DNA of 64,000 bases from Butyrivibrio sp. YAB3001 (GTDB lineage Bacteria; Bacillota; Clostridia; Lachnospirales; Lachnospiraceae): assembly GCF_900112195.1 (NCBI RefSeq), contig NZ_FOKR01000012.1:84782-148781 (forward strand). Reading direction: 5' to 3'. Both the position numbers and the translations under genes were made by a program. Positions within the stretch are counted from its first letter, which is position 1. Every line of letters begins with the position of its first letter. A model generated the notes under the pieces. The model was not told the origin of the DNA. It saw only the letters and a list, made by a program, of their open reading frames with translations, and ran no database searches. Shown here in pieces: positions 57,319-64,000 of the stretch.

Positions 57319-59436
57319 TTGGCTGATAGACAATACCCATTGGAGAGAACCAGAAATATCGGTATCATGGCACATATTGATGCTGGTAAGACTACACTTA
57401 CAGAGCGTATTCTTTACTATACCGGTGTAAACTATAAGATTGGTGAGACCTATGAAGGTACTGCTACCATGGACTACATGGCTCAGGAGCAGGAAAGAGG
57501 TATCACTATCACATCCGCAGCTACAACATGTCACTGGACACTTCAGCAGAATGGTAAGGTTAAGCCAGGTGCACTTGAGCATCGTATCAATATTATTGAT
57601 ACACCTGGTCACGTTGACTTTACTGTTGAAGTTGAGCGTTCACTTCGTGTACTTGATGGTGCAGTAGGTGTATTCAGTGCTAAGGAAGGCGTTGAGCCAC
57701 AGTCTGAAAACGTATGGCGTCAGGCTGACGGATTTAATGTTCCTCGTATGGCATTCATCAATAAGATGGATATCATTGGAGCAAACTATTTCGGAGCTGT
57801 TGAACAGATTCGTAATAGACTTAAGAAAAATGCTATCATGATCGAGATTCCTATCGGAGCTGAGGATCAGTTCCAGGGTATCATTGATCTGTTTGAAATG
57901 CAGGCTTATATTTATAATGATGATAAGGGTGAGGATGTTACAATTGGTGAGATTCCAGCTGATCTTAAGGATGATGCTGAACTTTATCATTCAGAGCTTG
58001 TAGAAAAAATCTGTGATCTTGATGAAGATCTTATGATGCAGTATCTTGAAGGTGAAGAGCCTTCTATTGAAGCTCTTAAGGCCGCACTTCGTAAGGCAAC
58101 TTGCGAATGTAAGGCATTCCCTGTATGCTGTGGTTCTGCTCACAGAAACAGAGGTATTCAGAAGCTTATCGATGCTATTATCGAATTTATGCCATCTCCT
58201 GTTGATATCCCTGCATGTAAGGGTACTGATATGGATGGAAATGAAATTGAAGTTGAGTCAACAGATGATGGTCCATTTGCAGCACTTGCATTTAAGATTG
58301 TTAGTGATCCTTTCGTAGGAAAGCTTGCATTCTTCCGTGTATATCGTGGTACTGCAAATTCAGGTTCTTATGTGCTTAACAGTACTAAGGATTCTAAGGA
58401 ACGTCTTGGACGTATCCTTCAGATGCATGCTAATAAGCGTACCGACCTTGAGAAAGTATACTCAGGTGATATCGCAGCTGCAGTTGGTCTTAAGAATACT
58501 GTTACAGGTGATACTCTTTGTGATGAAAAGAATCCAGTTATTCTTGAGTCTATGGAGTTCCCTGATCCAGTTATCGAGCTTGCTATCGAGCCTAAGACTA
58601 AGGCTGGTCAGCAGAAGCTTGATGAAGCTCTTATGAAGCTTGCTGAAGAAGATCCTACTTTCAGAGCTCATACAAATCCTGAAACAGGTCAGACAATCAT
58701 CGCTGGTATGGGTGAGTTACACCTTGATATCATTGTTGATCGACTTCTTAGAGAGTATAAGGTTGAAGCTAACGTTGGTGCTCCTCAGGTTGCATATAGA
58801 GAAGCTCTTACAAAGGCTGTAGACGTTGAATCTAAGTATGCAAAGCAGTCTGGTGGACGTGGTCAGTACGGTCACTGTAAAGTTCGCTTTGAGCCTATGG
58901 ATGCTAACGGTGATAACCTTTATCAGTTTGATAGCGAAGTTGTTGGTGGTGCTATTCCTAAGGAATTCATTCAGCCTATCAGCGAAGGTATCGAAGAAGC
59001 TATGAAGGCTGGTACTCTTGGTGGATATCCGGTTGTTGGTGTTCATGCAACAGTTTATGATGGTTCATATCATGAAGTTGACTCATCTGAAATGGCATTC
59101 CATATTGCTGGTTCCATGGCATTTAAGGATGCTATGCAGAAGGGTTCACCTGTTCTTCTTGAGCCTATCATGAAAGTAGAAGTAACAATGCCTGAGGAAT
59201 ACATGGGCGATGTTATCGGTGACGTTAACTCTCGCCGTGGTCAGGTTGAAGGTATGGATGATCTTGGTGGTGGAAAGATTGTTAGAGCACATGTTCCGCT
59301 TGCTGAGATGTTTGGATATGCTACAGACCTTCGTTCTAGAACACAGGGTCGTGGTAACTACTCAATGTTCTTTGAGAAGTATGCTCCAGTACCTAAGAAT
59401 GTTCAGGATAAAGTCCTTTCAAATAAGGGCAACTGA
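57319..59436 (+). CDS. fusA: Elongation factor G
   Basis: Translational GTPase of 705 residues that drives ribosomal translocation. G1 is [10 protein letters not shown]3 DTPGHVDF, G4 NKMD. Domain IV and V features such as GGRGQYGHC and [13 protein letters not shown] are intact. The start is TTG at 57319, preceded by AGGAGGAAAAACC; the next residues [20 protein letters not shown] match EF-G starts. Third gene of the str operon. Confidence 0.97.
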   Translation: MADRQYPLERTRNIGIMAHIDAGKTTLTERILYYTGVNYKIGETYEGTATMDYMAQEQERGITITSAATTCHWTLQQNGKVKPGALEHRINIIDTPGHVDFTVEVERSLRVLDGAVGVFSAKEGVEPQSENVWRQADGFNVPRMAFINKMDIIGANYFGAVEQIRNRLKKNAIMIEIPIGAEDQFQGIIDLFEMQAYIYNDDKGEDVTIGEIPADLKDDAELYHSELVEKICDLDEDLMMQYLEGEEPSIEALKAALRKATCECKAFPVCCGSAHRNRGIQKLIDAIIEFMPSPVDIPACKGTDMDGNEIEVESTDDGPFAALAFKIVSDPFVGKLAFFRVYRGTANSGSYVLNSTKDSKERLGRILQMHANKRTDLEKVYSGDIAAAVGLKNTVTGDTLCDEKNPVILESMEFPDPVIELAIEPKTKAGQQKLDEALMKLAEEDPTFRAHTNPETGQTIIAGMGELHLDIIVDRLLREYKVEANVGAPQVAYREALTKAVDVESKYAKQSGGRGQYGHCKVRFEPMDANGDNLYQFDSEVVGGAIPKEFIQPISEGIEEAMKAGTLGGYPVVGVHATVYDGSYHEVDSSEMAFHIAGSMAFKDAMQKGSPVLLEPIMKVEVTMPEEYMGDVIGDVNSRRGQVEGMDDLGGGKIVRAHVPLAEMFGYATDLRSRTQGRGNYSMFFEKYAPVPKNVQDKVLSNKGN

Positions 59437-59456
59437 TAAATGCTAAATAGAAGCCT

Positions 59457-59490
59457 GCTAAATCGAGTTTTTGCTTGATTTAGCGGCTAA
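59457..59490 (+). terminator. Hairpin after fusA
   Basis: GCTAAATCGAG (59457-59467) pairs with CTTGATTTAGC (59474-59484) with one mismatch position around TTTTTG. No long T-run follows, so termination may be partial; the stem overlaps the -35 of the tuf promoter. Confidence 0.55.
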
Positions 59491-59503
59491 TATTTAATAT
59501 AAT
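59475..59503 (+). promoter_or_regulatory. Promoter of tuf
   Basis: TTGATT at 59475-59480 and a perfect TATAAT at 59498-59503 are spaced by 17 bp. tuf starts about 70 bp downstream, so it can be expressed apart from fusA. Confidence 0.7.
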
Positions 59504-59571
59504 CGATATAGTCGGTTAATTTATGTATGAAAATGTTGTTTAACATTTCAACTTAAGGAGGATATTTAGAA

Positions 59572-60762
59572 ATGGCAAAAGCTAAGTTTGACAGAAGCAA
59601 ACCACACGTTAACATTGGTACTATCGGTCACGTTGACCATGGTAAGACAACTCTTACAGCTGCTATCACAGCAGTACTTGCTGATAGAGGATTCAGCCCT
59701 GCAGTAGCATTCGATCAGATCGATAAGGCTCCTGAAGAGAAGGAAAGAGGAATCACAATTAACTCTGCTCACATCGAGTACGAGACAGAGCACAGACATT
59801 ATGCTCACGTTGACTGCCCAGGTCACGCTGACTACGTTAAGAACATGATCACAGGTGCTGCACAGATGGATGGTTCTATCCTTGTTGTTGCTGCTACTGA
59901 TGGTGTTATGGCTCAGACTAAGGAGCACGTTCTTCTTGCTCGTCAGGTTGGTGTTCCTTACATCATCGTATTCATGAACAAGTGTGATATGGTTGATGAT
60001 CCTGAACTTCTTGACCTCGTTGAGATGGAAATCAGAGACCTTCTTACAGAGTATGAGTTCCCTGGAGATGATACACCTATCATCCGTGGTTCTGCTCTTA
60101 AGGCTCTTGAGGATCCTAAGAGTGAGTGGGGTGACAAGATCATGGAACTCATGAACACAGTTGATGAGTATATTCCTGAACCTACTCGTGAGACAGATAA
60201 GCCTTTCCTTATGCCTGTTGAGGATGTATTCACAATCACAGGTCGTGGAACAGTTGCTACTGGTAGAGTAGAGAGAGGTCACCTTAACCTCAACGACGAA
60301 ATCGAAATCGTTGGTATCAAGGAAGAGACTTCTAAGTCAGTTGTAACTGGTATCGAGATGTTCAGAAAGACTATGGACTTCTGCGAAGCTGGTGATAACG
60401 TAGGACTTCTTCTCCGTGGTGTTGATCGTGAAGGCATCCAGAGAGGTCAGGTTGTTACAAAGCCTGGCACAGTAACATGCCACACAAAGTTCACTGCAGA
60501 GGTTTACGTTCTTACAAAGGATGAAGGTGGCCGTCATACACCTTTCTTCACAAACTACAGACCTCAGTTCTATTTCAGAACTACTGACGTTACAGGTGTC
60601 TGCAACCTTCCAGATGGTGTTGAGATGTGCATGCCTGGTGACCACGTAACAATGTCTATCGAACTTATTCACCCAATCGCTATGGAGCAGGGTCTTAAGT
60701 TCGCTATCCGTGAGGGTGGACGTACAGTTGGATCAGGTAAGGTTGCTACAATCGTTGAGTAA
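59572..60762 (+). CDS. tuf: Elongation factor Tu
   Basis: GTPase of 396 residues that delivers aminoacyl-tRNA to the ribosome. GHVDHGKT is at residues 19-26, DCPGHADY and NKCD are intact, and the tRNA-binding [11 protein letters not shown] is present. The ribosome binding site is AAGGAGGATATTTAGAA. Codon use is the most biased in the window, a useful reference for the abundant protein at 17272. A perfect terminator follows. Only one copy is seen here. Confidence 0.98.
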   Translation: MAKAKFDRSKPHVNIGTIGHVDHGKTTLTAAITAVLADRGFSPAVAFDQIDKAPEEKERGITINSAHIEYETEHRHYAHVDCPGHADYVKNMITGAAQMDGSILVVAATDGVMAQTKEHVLLARQVGVPYIIVFMNKCDMVDDPELLDLVEMEIRDLLTEYEFPGDDTPIIRGSALKALEDPKSEWGDKIMELMNTVDEYIPEPTRETDKPFLMPVEDVFTITGRGTVATGRVERGHLNLNDEIEIVGIKEETSKSVVTGIEMFRKTMDFCEAGDNVGLLLRGVDREGIQRGQVVTKPGTVTCHTKFTAEVYVLTKDEGGRHTPFFTNYRPQFYFRTTDVTGVCNLPDGVEMCMPGDHVTMSIELIHPIAMEQGLKFAIREGGRTVGSGKVATIVE

Positions 60763-60785
60763 TCTTAACAAACCTAGATTTTATG

Positions 60786-60817
60786 CAGCTTCCAGAGTTT
60801 CTCTGGAAGCTGTTTCT
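60786..60817 (+). terminator. Terminator of tuf
   Basis: CAGCTTCCAGAG (60786-60797) pairs perfectly with CTCTGGAAGCTG (60801-60812) around a TTT loop, then TTTCTGG follows. A strong 12-bp stem. Confidence 0.85.
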
Positions 60818-60895
60818 GGTTATGTGTAAAAATAAAAAACAATAGCTTTCAAAATCATTGTTTATTCTTCATGAGTATCCAGAAAGGAGGATTCT

Positions 60896-61069
60896 ATGGC
60901 TAATATTAGATCTGTTGAAGATTATAAGGAGTTTCTTAAAGAGAACAGAGAATTATTACACAAAAACGCTGTAAGAATCGAAGATCTTCCTCTGGATGAT
61001 GATTGGAACCTTGATGATGAATGGGATGAAATATACGAGCAAGAGGTTTTAAAGTGTGGGAAAGTATAA
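60896..61069 (+). CDS. 57-residue acidic hypothetical protein
   Basis: A short frame with an excellent ribosome binding site (AGAAAGGAGGATTCT). It starts MANIRSVEDYKEFLKE and contains an acidic middle (LPLDDDWNLDDEWDE). It has no membrane segment and no motif I recognise; it looks helical and strongly negatively charged. The start-site quality and codon use support it as real. It lies between tuf and the RNA unit at 61.1 kb; function unknown. Confidence 0.75.
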   Translation: MANIRSVEDYKEFLKENRELLHKNAVRIEDLPLDDDWNLDDEWDEIYEQEVLKCGKV

Positions 61070-61097
61070 TGTTGGTGAGAGTAATTTAGGAAACTAA

Positions 61098-61127
61098 TTG
61101 ACATATAGCTCTACACACACGTATTAT
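61098..61127 (+). promoter_or_regulatory. Promoter of the 61.1-61.3 kb RNA unit
   Basis: A perfect TTGACA at 61098-61103 and TATTAT at 61122-61127 are spaced by 18 bp. Transcription would start near 61134. Confidence 0.65.
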
Positions 61128-61133
61128 AGTTAC

Positions 61134-61290
61134 ATCGAAAGAAAACCTTATAGGTTTTCAACAGAAGCGGTGCCAGCATCAATTTTGTTCTTGAAGATGT
61201 ATGAGAAGCATACTCATAAAAATGCATATTTTGGACTGGCCGCGCGCGACCTGGGTCCACCAAATAGCGGGTAAGACACCCGCTTTTCTT
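61134..61290 (+). ncRNA. Structured RNA of about 155 nt, small RNA or attenuator, class not recognised
   Basis: Between a clear promoter and a clear terminator lies non-coding sequence with local stems. The first is GAAAACCT/AGGTTTTC at about 61140-61160. The second is near ATGTATGAG/CATACTCAT at about 61197-61217. The third brings TGGAC and GTCCA together around an alternating CCGCGCGCG core at about 61233-61258. It does not match 6S, SRP, tmRNA or a T-box by its key motifs. It is either a free small RNA or a leader that attenuates the GNAT gene at 61324. Confidence 0.5.
61266..61290 (+). terminator. Terminator of the RNA unit
   Basis: AGCGGGT (61266-61272) pairs perfectly with ACCCGCT (61278-61284) around AAGAC, followed by TTTTCTTT. 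The GNAT gene starts 34 bp later. Confidence 0.8.
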
Positions 61291-61323
61291 TATATATAGT
61301 TATTTGGTTGGGAGTAAATAAAA

Positions 61324-61743
61324 ATGGATATAACATATAGTGAAACTATACCTGATTTAGACACATATTTTGAACTTCGTAAATCAGTTGAGTGGAATAA
61401 CTTTTGTCCGGAACAGGCTGAGAAAGCGATAAATAGTAGTGCATATTTTGTGCTTGCTAAGGATGAGGAGCGGCCCGTAGCTATGGCTAGAGCAGTTGGC
61501 GATGGTATGTACTACACTATTGTGGATGTGGTAGTAAGACCTGAATACCAAGGGAATAAAATTGGTTCTACAGTGATTAATAGACTGGTTGAACGTATTC
61601 AAAAAGACGCACCAAAAGGAGCAAGAATAAGCGTTCAACTATTGGCAGCAAAAGGTAAAGAAGAATTCTATGTAAAGCAGGGATTTAAGGTTTGTCCGCA
61701 TGAGTATTGCGGACCTGCGTTAAGGAAAGTTATTTACACTTAA
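61324..61743 (+). CDS. GNAT-family N-acetyltransferase
   Basis: Cytoplasmic acetyl-CoA-dependent transferase of 139 residues. Motif A is VVVRPEYQGNKIGSTVINRL, where Q/R-X-X-G-X-G/A is read as QGNKIG, and FYVKQGFKVCPH is the motif B end. The substrate cannot be told. Ribosome binding site TTGGGAGTAAATAAAA. It follows the RNA unit terminator and could be regulated by it. The next gene is a second, broken GNAT. Confidence 0.9.
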   Translation: MDITYSETIPDLDTYFELRKSVEWNNFCPEQAEKAINSSAYFVLAKDEERPVAMARAVGDGMYYTIVDVVVRPEYQGNKIGSTVINRLVERIQKDAPKGARISVQLLAAKGKEEFYVKQGFKVCPHEYCGPALRKVIYT

Positions 61744-61770
61744 CAAGCGAATGATTATGGAGACCAATAT

Positions 61771-62253
61771 ATGTTAAGACTGGAGAAGGTTAATTGAAAA
61801 AACGTATGGGATATATTAAAACTTTCTGTTGATGAAAGCCAAAGAAAATTTGTAGCAGCAAATGATGTAAGTATTATTGAGGCTTATACCACTATCACAA
61901 ATAATGGATATGCTTTTCCTTTTGGCATCTATGATGACGATGTTCTAGTAGGATTTGTTATGATTGGATATGACAAAGATGACTATTGGGATGATGCGCC
62001 TAAGATAGCTGACCACAACTATAATTTATGGCGCCTTATGATAGACAAGAGATATCAGAAAAAGGGTTATGGCAGAAAAGCAATAGAACTTGCCATTGAG
62101 TTTATTAAGACATTTCCTTGTGGCAAGGCAGAATACTGCTGGCTTTCATATGAGCCGGAAAATACGGTTGCAAAAGCGATTTATGAATCATTCGACTTCG
62201 TAGAGACTGGGGATATGGATGGAGAAGAAATAATAGCGGCTTTGAAATTTTAA
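61771..62253 (+). pseudogene. GNAT-family acetyltransferase interrupted by one in-frame stop
   Basis: A frame starting at ATG 61771 (MLRLEKVN) hits TGA at 61795-61797 after eight residues. It then continues openly and recognisably to 62253 (KNVWDILKLSVDESQ, later RYQKKGYGRKAIELAIEF with the acetyl-CoA loop, and WLSYEPENTVAKAIYES). Related GNAT proteins have a glycine codon at that position (GGA), so a single G-to-T change would create TGA. No plausible restart precedes the lost part, since the next ATG in frame is 61960. Natural inactivation or a sequencing error are both possible. Confidence 0.8.
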
Positions 62254-62275
62254 TACGATAGGGAGTAGCGGGAAA

Positions 62276-62947
62276 ATGGCATCATCAATGATTCACTACA
62301 TAGTTTCTCGCCTTGTGGCAAAAGAACTGGGGATAACTGAATTAAATATGTTTTTGATAGGGGCAGTACTTGCTCCAGACACAGGGAATAAGGAAGACGG
62401 AAGCTACTGTAAATTACATTATATGGATGTTCGTGAAGATGTTGCTATGAAGGGGTTCAATTGGAACACATATGCTGATGAGCACTCTGCTGAAATGAAA
62501 GAGGATTATTACAAAGGCTATTGTTGCCATCTTTTAATGGATGCACTATGGTTTCATGATGTTTGCGAGAATCATATCAGGCATTTGCCTAAGGATGTAA
62601 AAGCTGAAAAGATTCAAGCTGTGTATAGAGACTATTGGAGGCTTAATCACCTATTGATAACTCAGTATCAAGTTTCTAATGAGGCTATTAAAGTGGTAAA
62701 CATTCCTGATATAGATGTTAACACAGTACGCTTGAAGAGCATGGCAGAGAGTTTTGAAAAACAATTGCAAGCCCCAGAGTGTAATCTAAATGATCTGGAA
62801 GTACTTACGTGGGATATTGTGGCAGCTTATGTCGAGAAGGCAAAAGAGCTATGTACGCGTGAATTATTAGCAATTATCAGTGGCAGAGACAGAATGGACG
62901 CATTAAGATTGTTTGTGCCTACGCTTCACAAAGATAATAATATATAA
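62276..62947 (+). CDS. Zinc-dependent phospholipase-C-like (helical metal-hydrolase) protein
   Basis: All-alpha protein of 223 residues. The start SSMIHYIVSRLVAKELG, FLIGAVLAPDTG and the CCHLLMDALWFHDVC segment place His, Asp and His as likely zinc ligands, in the manner of the zinc-dependent phospholipase C and S1/P1 folds. There is no signal peptide, so this would be a cytoplasmic member, common in Firmicutes with no known substrate. Ribosome binding site AGGGAGTAGCGGGAAA. Confidence 0.65.
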   Translation: MASSMIHYIVSRLVAKELGITELNMFLIGAVLAPDTGNKEDGSYCKLHYMDVREDVAMKGFNWNTYADEHSAEMKEDYYKGYCCHLLMDALWFHDVCENHIRHLPKDVKAEKIQAVYRDYWRLNHLLITQYQVSNEAIKVVNIPDIDVNTVRLKSMAESFEKQLQAPECNLNDLEVLTWDIVAAYVEKAKELCTRELLAIISGRDRMDALRLFVPTLHKDNNI

Positions 62948-62964
62948 AACATAGTGAGGAAGTC

Positions 62965-63303
62965 ATGAGTAGAACAATGTCAGATTTTGGTATAAATGAA
63001 ATGCTTGATATGCAGAGAGCTTTACAGGAGAAGTACAAGGATAAATGGGAGGGGATTTCTCCTGAAGTAGGAAAGAATAAGCTTTTATGGATGATTGGTG
63101 AAGTTGGTGAAGTGATAGATATTGTGAAGAAGTACGGGCCTGAGGCTTCTAATGCAGATAACCCGGAACGTGAGCATCTGATAGAAGAGCTTGCGGATGT
63201 ATTGATGTACTACAATGATGTTCTTCTTTGCTACGGAATATCTGCAGAGGAGTTAAAAGAGACCTACACAAGCAAGTTTCAAAAGAATATGAAGCGATGG
63301 TGA
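62965..63303 (+). CDS. MazG-like nucleotide pyrophosphohydrolase
   Basis: All-alpha NTP-PPase fold protein of 112 residues. The metal-binding acidic helices are visible in IGEVGEVIDIVKKYG and HLIEELADVLMYYND (EEXXD-like). Such enzymes hydrolyse (d)NTPs to monophosphates, for house-cleaning. It is a one-domain type. It lies 17 bp after the phospholipase-like gene. Confidence 0.87.
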   Translation: MSRTMSDFGINEMLDMQRALQEKYKDKWEGISPEVGKNKLLWMIGEVGEVIDIVKKYGPEASNADNPEREHLIEELADVLMYYNDVLLCYGISAEELKETYTSKFQKNMKRW

Positions 63304-63325
63304 TTAAAAGTACTGGGGATGTTAT

Positions 63326-63784
63326 ATGAGTGCCTGTGAATGGTGTAATCTATCTGATGAAGATAAAAAATACATATTGTTTGAAGATGAGCATTGGGCG
63401 GTGTATCTTGCTGATAAGCAGGACTATGTTGGAAGATGTATTATTGTACTGAAGAGACATGCAGGCACATTATCAGAGCTTAGTGTTGCGGAGTGGACTG
63501 ATTTCCAATCTATTATTCAAAGGGTAGAATCCTGCTTAAAGACTACACTTGGAGCAGATTTATGTAACTGGACATGCCTTTTGAATAACTTCTACAAGGA
63601 TGATAATCCAAATCCACATGTTCATTTGCATTGTCGTCCAAGATACAGTGTCAAACGGCGAATTATGGGAGGAGGTTTCAGCGAATTGTTTTCGGAGATT
63701 TCTCCTCCTGCACGGCGCAGTCAGTTCAGAAGCATCACATTCCTGCCGGAGTTGCAGCTCATTTTCGTAGGCTTGTTTCAGTAA
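63326..63784 (+). CDS. HIT-family protein with atypical C-terminus
   Basis: The first 110 residues are a normal HIT-domain nucleotide-binding protein, with the histidine triad HVHLHCRPRY at about residues 102-111. Its start CEWCNLSDEDKKY holds a CXXC pair. From about residue 112 (SVKRRIMGGGFSELFSE) the sequence no longer resembles the family, being short, Ser/Phe/Pro-rich and ending LIFVGLFQ. A frameshift or rearrangement near 63655 may have replaced the true tail. The conserved catalytic part is intact, so activity may remain. Confidence 0.78.
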   Translation: MSACEWCNLSDEDKKYILFEDEHWAVYLADKQDYVGRCIIVLKRHAGTLSELSVAEWTDFQSIIQRVESCLKTTLGADLCNWTCLLNNFYKDDNPNPHVHLHCRPRYSVKRRIMGGGFSELFSEISPPARRSQFRSITFLPELQLIFVGLFQ

Positions 63785-63806
63785 GTCAATCCTGATTTAT
63801 TGAAAC

Positions 63807-63834
63807 AAGGCTATGAACCGAAGTACATAGCCTT
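63807..63834. terminator. Bidirectional hairpin between convergent genes
   Basis: AAGGCTATG (63807-63815) pairs perfectly with CATAGCCTT (63826-63834). It lies between the HIT gene and a minus-strand gene end, so it may serve both. Confidence 0.6.
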
Positions 63835-63868
63835 TGAACCTTTACAATTAAATATCTCATTCGACTGC

Positions 63869-64000
63869 TCAAAAGGATACATACTCATGAAGGGCCGAGG
63901 CCACTGCGCTGGCATCTTCCATTGAAAGGACTTTGGACAGGTTGTTACATGTCTGACTGGCATCGGCAATACTTGCAATGGAGAAGCCAAATCTCAGGAC
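63869..64000 (-). CDS. C-terminal end of a minus-strand gene (5' part beyond window)
   Basis: On the minus strand, 43 codons are open from the window edge to a TGA at 63869-63871. The product reads VLRFGFSIASIADASQTCNN then LSKVLSMEDASAVASALHEY and ends VSF, with a helical amphipathic look. The base composition here is richer in G+C than the preceding genes. The family is not recognised. The other minus-strand frames close at once, and the downstream hairpin suits a gene end. Confidence 0.4.
   Translation of the reverse strand, partial: VLRFGFSIASIADASQTCNNLSKVLSMEDASAVASALHEYVSF

Noticed and set aside
59566..60282. 238-residue minus-strand open frame opposite tuf
   Set aside because: It is a shadow created by the strong codon bias of tuf, with no ribosome binding site and a Cys/Ser-rich composition typical of antisense frames.
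1..64000. CRISPR arrays, tRNA or rRNA genes, complete insertion sequences
   Set aside because: No regularly spaced direct repeats, no cloverleaf with a CCA-type end, and no full transposase gene were recognised. The GGGTCCACCA at about 61254 resembles a tRNA 3' end but has no matching acceptor, D or anticodon arms.

Overview
The window reads as a chromosomal segment of a low-GC Gram-positive bacterium, most likely a Lachnospiraceae member close to Butyrivibrio or Pseudobutyrivibrio. This is an inference from several things seen together: a T-box leader on valS, strong AGGAGG-type ribosome binding sites, the Firmicutes-type rpoB-rpoC / rpsL-rpsG-fusA / tuf layout, Ser/Asn/Asp-rich secreted-protein linkers, and short conserved hypothetical genes of a kind common in that family. 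No tRNA, rRNA, CRISPR array or complete insertion sequence was recognised.

Region by region. 1-10.2 kb holds housekeeping and envelope genes: the 3' end of a DinG/Rad3-type helicase, a T-box-controlled valS, folC, a 54-residue gene, a zinc-ribbon/TPR membrane protein, an MBOAT O-acyltransferase with an SGNH-hydrolase partner (a surface acylation unit), a 76-residue protein and ridA. 10.3-17.1 kb holds a TPR lipoprotein and then a three-gene cytoplasmic uronate-polysaccharide set: a heparinase II/III-like lyase, a GH88 unsaturated uronyl hydrolase and a DUF2264 protein. 17.2-17.9 kb is a small secreted protein with a strong promoter, a 5' mRNA hairpin and highly biased codons, which suggests abundant expression.

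18-48 kb is a large surface-polysaccharide locus. It opens with a lipid-linked-sugar module (GT-C transferase, DPM1/GtrB-like GT2, SH3 membrane protein, NTP_transf_5 protein) and a frameshifted capsule glycosyltransferase. After a gene-poor kilobase with a promoter/terminator pair come GT4, GT2, a Wzx-like flippase, a pyruvyl transferase, GT2, three acyltransferase-3 proteins and a Wzy-like polymerase. A beta-helix protein lies on the opposite strand. Then come GT4, a Wzz-like protein, a CpsD-like ATPase lacking the usual Walker A lysine, a secreted protein, and a glycerol-phosphate module (TagD-like, ATP-grasp, GT4, CDP-glycerol glycerophosphotransferase). The locus ends with a UDP-glucuronate epimerase and UDP-glucose dehydrogenase, which would supply UDP-GlcA and UDP-GalA. 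The central part, about 23-45 kb, is visibly more AT-rich and carries gene remnants, consistent with horizontal exchange between conserved flanks.

48-60.8 kb is the transcription/translation core (rpoB, rpoC, rpsL, rpsG, fusA, tuf) with clear promoters and terminators. 60.8-64 kb is a mixed tail: a 57-residue acidic protein, a promoter-to-terminator unit of about 155 nt that looks like a small RNA or attenuator, a GNAT gene, a second GNAT gene broken by one in-frame stop, a zinc-phospholipase-like protein, a MazG-like protein, a HIT protein with an abnormal C-terminus, and the end of a minus-strand gene.

The observations most worth following are the structured RNA unit at 61.1-61.3 kb, the promoter/terminator leader at 24.1-24.2 kb before the main polysaccharide genes, the abundant small secreted protein at 17.3 kb, the lyase/GH88/DUF2264 operon, and the CpsD-like protein with a changed Walker A.
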